A stretch of 14,564 bases of DNA from Desulfobacula sp. (GTDB lineage: Bacteria; Desulfobacterota; Desulfobacteria; Desulfobacterales; Desulfobacteraceae), in the NCBI RefSeq assembly GCF_021107415.1, contig NZ_JAIOSW010000234.1:1-14564 (forward strand), read 5' to 3'. Within the stretch, counting starts at the first letter, position 1; each line of letters opens with the position of its first letter. Made by a program: the position numbers and the translations under genes. The notes beneath the pieces are model-generated. The model was not told where the DNA came from, ran no database searches, and was given only the letters and a program-made list of their open reading frames with translations. Positions 7,935 to 14,564 of the stretch are shown here, one piece after another.

Positions 7935-8960
7935 TTACTCGATTCGTCCGAAGTCTTTCATAGCTTTCAAAACTGCATCAGCCGCCCTTTTACAAAACGG
8001 CCCTCTCTTTGCAAAGTCATTCTTAATCCATTCGACAGACATCTTGGTAATGGTCTTGACATCCTCTTCCGGCAGGTGGGTGACCTTGATACCATGTTTA
8101 TCCGCCATGGCTTTCAACGCTTCCTGCTCTTTTTCAGCATAAAAGGCTGCCATGTATATCGTATTCGCCTGGACAGCGTTCACAAGAATTGCCTGCTGAT
8201 CAGCCGGCAGTTTTTCCCATGCTCTTTTGTTAATAAAATAAAAGGGGAAAAAGGCGACTTGATGTCTTGGGAGAAGAAAACTCTTTGTTACCTCGTGCAG
8301 GGACATATCATACATGGCTTTTGCACCGCCGTATTCAACCCCTTGAATTACGTTTCGGGAAAGGGCCGTGTAGAGTTCCTCAGGTCCCATATAGACCGAG
8401 GAAGCGCCTGTCAAATCGTGCAAAAATGTGGCATAAGGGTCCAGAATGTTGATGTTCATCCCTTTCATGTCCTTGAGGCTGTTGACCTCCTTGGTAAACA
8501 TTAATGCCCCACAATCATCCGCCTGGAACCCAAGAACCTTAATTTTGTATCTTTTTTCAAAAGCCTCCTTGTAGATGTCGCCCAGGCCATATCTGTAGAT
8601 GGCAGCCATTTCCTCTTTCAGATTCCCAAATAAATAGGGAGCACTTTCCAGCTCACCCACAGGGACTGAGCCCATCTGATAATCAGGATGCGTATGTCCC
8701 ATCTCAAGCGTCCCGGCCGCTACTGCGTCGCAAAGCTATTCCACATTTACCAACTCGCCATCTGCAAATACAGAGATTTGAATTTTGCCACCAGACATTT
8801 CTTTAACGATTTTAGCATAGTGTTCAAAAAAGTGATTTTCAGCTGCTCCCCATGAGTGTTGTAATCTCCACTTCGTTCCAGCAGCACTAGCCTGAAAAGA
8901 AAACGCCAGTACCATAAAAATTGCAAATGCCACCTTGATTAACCATTTTTTTGATTTCAT
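7935..8960 (-). CDS. dctP: TRAP solute-binding protein DctP, interrupted by an in-frame TAG
   Basis: Read through, this is a 341-codon periplasmic substrate-binding protein of normal DctP length. Residues 1-27 are a signal peptide (MKSKKWLIKV, hydrophobic core, ASA cleavage site). The mature part starts TKWRLQHSWG and has GELV, DAVAAGTLEMGH, YQMGSVP, the GMNINILDP strand and EELYTALSRNVIQGVEYGG in the usual order. Codon 75 (8736-8738) is TAG, and the same frame continues on both sides without a shift (VNVE-stop-LCDAVAAG), so only one codon is at fault. A glutamine (CAG) is the likely original. A start for the rest would be Met87 at 8702, which lacks a signal peptide and would not give a working binding protein. 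Options are nonsense mutation, sequencing error, suppression or pyrrolysine. Residue 171 is Asn where most TRAP binding proteins have the ligand-binding Arg. Confidence 0.85.
8736..8738 (-). other. In-frame amber codon in dctP
   Basis: The minus-strand codon is TAG between GAA (Glu74) and CTT (Leu76). The homologous sequence resumes immediately in the same frame. Among 14 genes in the window only purF ends in TAG; nine end in TAA and four in TGA. Confidence 0.9.
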
Positions 8961-9032
8961 TTCTTTTCCATCCTTTTTTTTATTTTGTTATTTTTTTATG
9001 GCTGTTTACGAGACTCATTCACTCTTTCTTTC

Positions 9033-9057
9033 ATAATAGTGACACTAAGGTATCACC
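9033..9057 (-). promoter_or_regulatory. Palindrome next to a -10-like element upstream of dctP
   Basis: In the 227-base gap between the Fe-S gene and dctP lies GTGACAC-TAAG-GTATCAC at 9039-9056, an inverted repeat with seven-base arms and one mismatch. On the minus strand it is directly followed by TATTAT (complement of 9033-9038), a plausible -10 box; no good -35 is visible, which fits an activator-dependent or repressed promoter. A nearby short hairpin AGCCT-TTC-AGGCT at 9096-9108 has no U-run after it. No terminator for the upstream genes is convincing. The rest of the gap shows nothing further. Confidence 0.35.
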
Positions 9058-9187
9058 TTCTTACGCTTTTCAAAAAAGAGTCAAGAACAGATTTGAGCCT
9101 TTCAGGCTTTAACTGCCCACCTCATAAACGCCGGCTTCCTTATTACCGTCTTTTTGTTTTAATAATTAGCATGTGCTTTAAAAACAC

Positions 9188-9733
9188 TTACCCCATATAG
9201 TTTGCCGTGCGCGGTATTCTGACAGCTTCCTTGAGAATGACTGCAGCAAGTTTGTGCCTTTTTTGATCCGGTCTGCTATCTGTTTGTCTTTGTTTCATCT
9301 GCTGCCCCCTTTGTTTTCGGGTTATGGAGTCTGGTTCCTTGAATACCAGGGCGCCAAAGTTGCACTCGGCCACGCATGCCGGGCTGCCGCCGCAAAGATC
9401 ACACTTGTAGACTATCCCTGATTCATACTGCTCCATCATCCCGTAAGGACATGCAGTTACACACTCTCCGCATCCTGTGCACTTGGTTACATTAATGGCA
9501 ATCACGCCTCTTTCATTTTTAATAATAGCCCCTTCAGGGCAGGCTTTCATGCAGTCTGCATTGGAGCACTGGAAACAGATACTCGGCACTGAGTATCCCT
9601 CATGGGGGAAATTATTGATTTTTATCCTGGCCTTGGAAGGAATGAACATTCCTTCTTTAACTGCCGAGCAGACATAAGAGCATCTATTGCATCCTGTACA
9701 CCTGTTCGGGATGACCAAAAGTAATTTTTCCAT
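9188..9733 (-). CDS. Ferredoxin-like protein with four [4Fe-4S] cluster motifs, likely AOR electron acceptor
   Basis: A 181-residue iron-sulfur protein of the HycB/DmsB-like type with 16 cysteines in four groups: C12-C15-C18-C22, C53-C56-C61-C65, C85-C88-C91-C95 (CTGCGECVTACP) and C111-C114-C120-C124. It has no signal peptide, so it should act in the cytosol. It sits 61 bases after the aminotransferase-AOR gene on the same strand with AAGGAG before its ATG. It is the probable electron acceptor for one or both AORs, passing electrons to ferredoxin or another oxidoreductase. The tail after about residue 134 is basic and glutamine-rich (KQRGQQMKQRQ) and has no cysteine. It may be a docking segment or simply disordered. 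No flavin-binding NAD(P)H subunit is present in the window. Confidence 0.88.
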   Translation of the reverse strand: MEKLLLVIPNRCTGCNRCSYVCSAVKEGMFIPSKARIKINNFPHEGYSVPSICFQCSNADCMKACPEGAIIKNERGVIAINVTKCTGCGECVTACPYGMMEQYESGIVYKCDLCGGSPACVAECNFGALVFKEPDSITRKQRGQQMKQRQTDSRPDQKRHKLAAVILKEAVRIPRTANYMG

Positions 9734-9794
9734 TCACGTTTCTCCTTATCTTAATCCTTATTCATCAGAATGATATATTTCAATTCAGGTATCT

Positions 9795-12700
9795 TTAAAG
9801 ATCCAGCTCTGCCAGTTTTTCCTCACAAGGTCGTCCTTGCTGGTCCCAGCCCCTGAGATGATACAAAAGACCCTTCATTTGAGCCAATGCATCCTGGTCA
9901 ATTTTTTTACCTTCCCAGGGACCATTTTCCAGTGCTTTTTTCAAAAGTTTATCGGAAAGGGTATCATGGGCAGCTGTAAACCCGGCCTTCAGGTTGAACA
10001 ATCGGGTAAGATTCCATATTCTTTCCCCGGCCTTTTCCAGATCCGGAGCAGATATTTTTTTACCCAGTCCCGTTGTCAAAAAATCCGCCATGATTGAGGT
10101 ATCCACTGTTCCCCAGAAATCGCAAAGCCCCATGGACCATTTTACTGCGTTGTTATTCTGGTTCTCCATGACAGCCCGGGTCATTTCTTTGACCTTAAAG
10201 GGTTCTTCTTCAAACAGGGTAAAGGATCTTAAATGGCAGGCTCCCCGCTCGGAAGTAGCATACCCGAGCGCCATTCCATAATTACCACGGGGATCATAGG
10301 CCGGCATTTCAAGATTCTTGGAATGGGCAGCCTTGTCCTCTGCACCATATTTTGCACCAAGTTTTTGAGCACCAAGGGCCAGATCTTTCCCCCGTTGGGT
10401 GGATTGGGTGGCAATCTCCTCGATCAGGGAAAGATATTTTTCTTTATCACCAAACCGGATACCATAGTCATGGAGGTCGGATTCGGTGATATCCATGGCA
10501 AGACCGATAATATTACCCGTGGACATGGTATCAAGACCAAAGTCATCACAGAGTTTGTTAAATTTCATGACGGCTTCAAGATCATCCACTTCACAATTTG
10601 AACCGCCAAGGCAAAGCGTTTCATATTCAGGGCCTTCCATTTGTGTACCGTTAATGGAAGTAAACTTGCCGCATCCCAAAGGACAGGAAGTACATGACCG
10701 GTCACCGATTTTAACATTATCAATGGCATCGGCATTCAAACTCCGGCGGCCATTGCTGACACCCTTTGAAAAATTTCTTGTGGGATGAATTCCCATCTCA
10801 TTGGTGACATCCACCAGCAGGGCTGTGCCATGGTTATAAGCCCAGAGGTTGTCTTCGGTTAAAAGGTTCCCGCTGGTATGTTCAACCACTTTTTCATAAA
10901 ATGACCCGATCTCGTTGACCTGGACGCCGCCTGTTCCCCTGACGGCAATGGCTTTTAAATTTTTAGACCCAAACAATGCACCGGCACCACCACGCCCCAT
11001 CTGCCGGTAAGACTCGGAACCCACACAGGCAAACTCAATCAAATTTTCACCTGCAGGTCCAATAGCCAGGGTTTTCGCTTCAAAATCAACTTCATCTTTC
11101 AGCCACTTTTCTGATTCAAAAATACCTTTCCCCATGATTGGGGAAGCATCTTCCAGGGTGACCTTGGAATTTTCAATTCTAAGATAAACAGGCTTATCTG
11201 ATTTTCCGGTCACAACAATACCATCATATCCTGCAAACTTAAGTTCAGGCCCGAAAGCACCGCCGATATTGGATTCAAATATGGTCCCTGTCTTGGGAGA
11301 TTTAGACACCAGGCAGGTCCGGGAGGATGTGGGGACAAGGGTTCCGCACACAGGCCCTGTCATAATAACAAAAGCATTGTCGCAGGACAAAGGATCGACC
11401 TTGGGATCTATCAAATCATAGAGATATTTTACAGCAAGCCCCCAGCCGCCAATATATTGCGACCGAAGATTTTGCGGGATTGTTTTTGACTGGATCTTTT
11501 TTCTGCTTAAGTCCACATGAAGCACCTGACCGGTATAGAGATGTTCATTTTTTCTGCCCTTTGGCAATTCAATGGATTTAAAAACATCTTCAATGCGGTT
11601 TAAAGATTCATCAAGAATTTCCCAGGGCACGTTCAATGCGGGTTCAAACCTGATATTTTTAGCATTGGTCAGGGTTCCTGCAGTGATAACACCTCTTGAA
11701 AACAATCCTGATGCCACCTTGTAGCCGATACCATCGGTGTGAAATTCCATACCCAGAAGAAGTCCAAGGCCTCTTTTATTGGCTAAAATACCTGGATATC
11801 GTTCCTGGAGTTCCCCTAATTTTTCAAGGACATAGTTTCCTTTTTTCTTTGCCTGGCCTGCAAGATCTTCTTCCAGAAGAACCGATATGGCTGCAAGGGC
11901 AGATGCACAGGCCAGAGGGTTACCGCCTGTTGTGGTGGTATGCATAAAGGGGTTGGGCTCCATGCATTCCCAGATTTTGGGAGTTGCCATAAATGCCGAC
12001 ATGGGGACGACGCCCCCTCCCAAAGCCTTGCCCAGACAGATGATATCGGGCTTTACATTCCAGTGATCCACACCAAATATTTCACCTGTCCGGCCAAAAC
12101 CGGTCTGCACTTCGTCGGCGATTAAAAGGACGTCATAATGATCGCAAAGCTCCCGAACCCCCGGCAGAAAATCATCCGGCGGGACAATGGCACCGGCTTC
12201 GCCCTGAATAGGTTCGATAACAACCGCTGCAATATCATCCCCCACAGTCCGTGCCGATGAAAGTTCATGTTCAAGTGCGACAAGATCGCCAAAAGGCGCC
12301 TGCCTTATGCCGTCAAGAAGCGGCAGCAAAGGTTGCCTGAAAACCTTTTTTCCTATGAGGGAGAGAGCTCCCAGTGTTTTTCCGTGAAAGCCCTTGAGCA
12401 TGGATATAAATCCCTTGCGGCCCGTATGGAGTTTGGCAAGTTTCATGGCCCCTTCCACAGCTTCTGTTCCTGAATTGGCAAAAAATCCATATTGAATTTT
12501 CCCCGGGGTTAAGAGTGCCAGTATTTTTGCAAGCTGTGCCCTTAAAGGATCCAGCATCTCCTGGCTGTATTGCGGGGATCTGTCTAATTGGGCCTTTACT
12601 GCGGCTACAATTTTTGGATGGCGGATACCATAGGAATAAAGACCAAACCCTCCCAGAAGGTCTAAGAATTGCCTGTCAAGGACATCAACCAGGACGGATC

Positions 12701-12950
12701 CCTGGCCTGTCCATTCGGTGACGGCAAACCCTGTTGCTTCGGTGACTGATTTTCTATAATCAAGAAAACCCTTATTAATATGATCCCGAAAATTTCTAAC
12801 TGTTTTTCTGGATATTTCTTCCCTTATTTCAAGGGATATTTTTTCTGTGGGCGTGAGAATGATATCAACGATTTCATCCACTTCCTTTTTCGCAGCTTTA
12901 ATATCCCTGAGTTTATAATCATCCGGATGATATTCTTCTAAGTCGATCAT
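9795..12950 (-). CDS. Fusion: putrescine-type class III aminotransferase + tungsten aldehyde:ferredoxin oxidoreductase
   Basis: One uninterrupted 1051-codon frame joins two complete enzymes. Residues ~1-460 are a PLP-dependent class III aminotransferase closest, by memory, to E. coli putrescine aminotransferase PatA (NKGFLDYRKSVT, LLGGFG, SQEMLDPLRAQLAK, NSGTEAVEGAMKLAK, IEPIQGE). The cofactor residues are Asp279 in ADEVQTG and Lys308 in CLGKALGGG. Residues ~470-1051 are a full AOR, from its normal N-terminus (YTGQVLHVDLS, YIGGWGLAVKYLYD) through GPAGENL, the pterin motif GRGGAGALFGSKNLKAI, GPEYET and SERGACHLR. The [4Fe-4S] ligands are C753-C756-C760 (CTSCPLGC) and C943. The linker is only about ten residues. 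Predicted reaction: putrescine plus a keto acid gives 4-aminobutanal, then 4-aminobutyrate with electrons to ferredoxin. The ATG at 12950 follows the previous stop by six bases, with AAAGGAG upstream. Confidence 0.92.
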   Translation of the reverse strand: MIDLEEYHPDDYKLRDIKAAKKEVDEIVDIILTPTEKISLEIREEISRKTVRNFRDHINKGFLDYRKSVTEATGFAVTEWTGQGSVLVDVLDRQFLDLLGGFGLYSYGIRHPKIVAAVKAQLDRSPQYSQEMLDPLRAQLAKILALLTPGKIQYGFFANSGTEAVEGAMKLAKLHTGRKGFISMLKGFHGKTLGALSLIGKKVFRQPLLPLLDGIRQAPFGDLVALEHELSSARTVGDDIAAVVIEPIQGEAGAIVPPDDFLPGVRELCDHYDVLLIADEVQTGFGRTGEIFGVDHWNVKPDIICLGKALGGGVVPMSAFMATPKIWECMEPNPFMHTTTTGGNPLACASALAAISVLLEEDLAGQAKKKGNYVLEKLGELQERYPGILANKRGLGLLLGMEFHTDGIGYKVASGLFSRGVITAGTLTNAKNIRFEPALNVPWEILDESLNRIEDVFKSIELPKGRKNEHLYTGQVLHVDLSRKKIQSKTIPQNLRSQYIGGWGLAVKYLYDLIDPKVDPLSCDNAFVIMTGPVCGTLVPTSSRTCLVSKSPKTGTIFESNIGGAFGPELKFAGYDGIVVTGKSDKPVYLRIENSKVTLEDASPIMGKGIFESEKWLKDEVDFEAKTLAIGPAGENLIEFACVGSESYRQMGRGGAGALFGSKNLKAIAVRGTGGVQVNEIGSFYEKVVEHTSGNLLTEDNLWAYNHGTALLVDVTNEMGIHPTRNFSKGVSNGRRSLNADAIDNVKIGDRSCTSCPLGCGKFTSINGTQMEGPEYETLCLGGSNCEVDDLEAVMKFNKLCDDFGLDTMSTGNIIGLAMDITESDLHDYGIRFGDKEKYLSLIEEIATQSTQRGKDLALGAQKLGAKYGAEDKAAHSKNLEMPAYDPRGNYGMALGYATSERGACHLRSFTLFEEEPFKVKEMTRAVMENQNNNAVKWSMGLCDFWGTVDTSIMADFLTTGLGKKISAPDLEKAGERIWNLTRLFNLKAGFTAAHDTLSDKLLKKALENGPWEGKKIDQDALAQMKGLLYHLRGWDQQGRPCEEKLAELDL

Positions 12951-12956
12951 TTAAGT

Positions 12957-14564
12957 TTAATCTCCTTTATGGTTTTTGTTTGGATTATTTTTTGGAAGAC
13001 CTTTGGCATCCCATCCTCTTATTTTATAATATTCTGATACAAGCATTTGAAGCTCGTCTCTGGTAATCCCCTGATCTCCTTCAAGCTTATGATCAAACAA
13101 TCTTGGCGGCAGGGTGTCATCTTTCGATGTAAGCCCCTCTCTGAGATTGAACCGCCGGGTATTATCCTTTATCCCGGCCGCAATTGATGTCAATCTGGTT
13201 TGATCATAGGAGAGACCCGTGGCAAGAAATAAGAGCTTTGACAACTCTTCCCAGGGGTATAAATCCCTGAAAAACCGGCAGAGAATGAATGAATCAAACA
13301 GGGTGCAGCGATCTTCAAAATCCGTAAATAATTCGACTTTATTGTCTATTGCTCCCGGGTCCACCATCCCTGACAGTTCTGCCTTGTAAAAGGTTGTTCT
13401 TAAATGGCATGCTCCCCTTTCACTGACAGCATAGGCAAGTCCCATGCCCTTTAAAATTCTCGGGTCATAACCGGCAGGCTCCATGCCCTTGACATGGACT
13501 ATGTCATTTTGCATATCCAGTTCTTCGGCCGCCGGTTTTATGCCTTCTGCCAGGATTCCGCCCACTCCCTGTCTTTTAACTATTTTTCGGATCAGGTTAC
13601 TGACATCATCGGCTGATCCGTAGGCCAGTTTTTCATTAATTTTTCCTTTTTTCGACGCTTCAATGGCAAAGGCTGCAAGGTTTCCCGAAGAAATTGTATC
13701 AACACCCAGACTGTCGCAAAGTCGGTTCAAATAGGCGATCTCTTCGATTTCATCTATCATGCACAACCCGCCAAAGGCATAAATGGTTTCATATTCCGGC
13801 CCTTCCAGCTTGAGTCCTTTATGCCTGCCCTGCTGCACTTCTATATATTTACCGCATCCAAGGAAACAGTCCCTGCATGCATGGGGTTTGGGATTAAGCC
13901 TTTCTGCCATGGCTGCGGCATTGATATTGTCTTTTTTTTCAAACCGTCCCCGTTTCCAGTACTCGGTTGGGAACGCACCGGCATTGTTCAGTATATCCAC
14001 CATCATGGGGGTTCCCATGGTTCTATAGGCCTGGCCCACTTTGTCGTCTTTCAGACGCACCAGCATCTCTTTTTTATATTTTTTGATACCGTCAGGATCA
14101 TGAAAGACAGGTTTTTTGTCTCCATAGCAGACAATCCCTTTTATTTTTTTTGATCCAAGGACGGCTCCCATACCAGTTCTTCCTGCCACACGATACTGAT
14201 CATTCTTAATAACTGCAAACCGTACCAGATTTTCTCCGGCAGGCCCGATTACCAAAACACCCGGCTGCTTGCCATTGAATTTTTTCTTTAGATAGTCTTC
14301 GGTCTCAAAGGTATCCCTGCCCCAGATCTCCTGGGCATCATGAAAAATAACACTGTCAGGATTAATTTCGATCCAGACAGGCCTTTCTGAAGCACCCTTT
14401 ATAATAACTGCATCAAATCCCGTATGGGTCAAGGGTTCTGCAAAACTTCCCCCTGAATAGGATTCCCCGTAAAAACCCGTTAAAGGAGATTTGGCAAAAA
14501 CGCCATACCTGGATGAACCATACAGGGAACTTGCCGAAAGAGGACCCGAGGCAATGATCAAATG
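12957..14564 (-). CDS. aor: Aldehyde:ferredoxin oxidoreductase (5' end beyond window)
   Basis: This is a second tungsten or molybdenum bis-pterin AOR of at least 535 codons; the frame is open to the window edge, and roughly 55-60 N-terminal residues are missing when aligned by eye with the neighbouring AOR domain. The TTG at 14561 is an internal codon, not the start. Numbered from that codon, motifs are GPAGENL (107-113), the pterin-binding GRTGMGAVLGSKKIKGI (127-143), [4Fe-4S] ligands C229-C232-C236 (CRDCFLGC) and C428, GPEYET (254-259), GVDTISSGN and SERGACHLR. It oxidises aldehydes to carboxylates with ferredoxin-type acceptors in the cytosol. It differs clearly from the fused AOR domain (GRTGMG against GRGGAG), so it is not a recent duplicate. 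It ends six bases before the fusion gene, so both are probably co-translated. Its aldehyde is unknown; succinate semialdehyde would fit the pathway. Confidence 0.93.
   Translation of the reverse strand, partial: HLIIASGPLSASSLYGSSRYGVFAKSPLTGFYGESYSGGSFAEPLTHTGFDAVIIKGASERPVWIEINPDSVIFHDAQEIWGRDTFETEDYLKKKFNGKQPGVLVIGPAGENLVRFAVIKNDQYRVAGRTGMGAVLGSKKIKGIVCYGDKKPVFHDPDGIKKYKKEMLVRLKDDKVGQAYRTMGTPMMVDILNNAGAFPTEYWKRGRFEKKDNINAAAMAERLNPKPHACRDCFLGCGKYIEVQQGRHKGLKLEGPEYETIYAFGGLCMIDEIEEIAYLNRLCDSLGVDTISSGNLAAFAIEASKKGKINEKLAYGSADDVSNLIRKIVKRQGVGGILAEGIKPAAEELDMQNDIVHVKGMEPAGYDPRILKGMGLAYAVSERGACHLRTTFYKAELSGMVDPGAIDNKVELFTDFEDRCTLFDSFILCRFFRDLYPWEELSKLLFLATGLSYDQTRLTSIAAGIKDNTRRFNLREGLTSKDDTLPPRLFDHKLEGDQGITRDELQMLVSEYYKIRGWDAKGLPKNNPNKNHKGD

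Noticed and set aside
7935..8702. A separate 255-residue gene starting at Met87 of dctP
   Set aside because: It lacks a signal peptide and the N-terminal lobe of the binding protein, has no good ribosome binding site, and is simply the remainder of dctP after the amber codon.
9096..9108. AGCCT-TTC-AGGCT hairpin as terminator of the AOR/Fe-S genes
   Set aside because: The stem is only five base pairs and no T-run follows on the minus strand.
14559..14561. TTG as the start of the stand-alone AOR
   Set aside because: The conserved N-terminal part of the AOR fold is missing from that point and the frame stays open to the window edge, so the gene starts outside.

Overview
The window looks like chromosomal DNA of an anaerobic Desulfobacterota (deltaproteobacterial sulfate-reducer type) organism. 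The evidence is two tungsten/molybdopterin aldehyde:ferredoxin oxidoreductases (AORs), a four-cluster [4Fe-4S] electron carrier, a TRAP transporter, a glutaconate-type CoA-transferase and moderately AT-rich DNA. The taxonomic placement is inference; no rRNA or tRNA gene is visible. Coding density is high, no gap between genes reaches 300 bases, and no IS element or CRISPR array was seen.

Plus strand, 1-2080: the 3' end of purF is followed at once by a radical SAM gene whose ATG lies one base after the purF stop. Next is a small separate operon with its own promoter-like region. It encodes a 95-residue ribbon-helix-helix-like protein and a 56-residue helical protein; neither function is known.

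Minus strand, 14564 down to 2122, one direction throughout. The order of transcription is: AOR (5' end outside the window); a 1051-residue fusion of a putrescine-type aminotransferase to a complete second AOR; a 4x[4Fe-4S] protein; a 227-base gap with a palindrome; TRAP genes dctP (interrupted by one in-frame TAG), dctQ and dctM; agmatine deiminase (aguA); N-carbamoylputrescine amidase (aguB); and the two subunits of a glutaconate-family CoA-transferase.

Together these suggest anaerobic catabolism of agmatine and putrescine. AguA and AguB would convert agmatine to N-carbamoylputrescine and then putrescine. The aminotransferase half of the fusion would produce 4-aminobutanal, and the AOR half would oxidise it to 4-aminobutyrate, passing electrons to the [4Fe-4S] protein. 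The fusion would hand the unstable aminoaldehyde straight to the oxidoreductase. The roles of the TRAP transporter, the CoA-transferase and the second AOR are not fixed by sequence; uptake of the substrate or a related compound and activation of a downstream carboxylate are the obvious guesses. The strongest points for follow-up are the aminotransferase-AOR fusion, the in-frame amber codon in dctP, the loss of the usual ligand-binding arginine in DctP, and the uncharacterised two-gene RHH/coiled-coil module.
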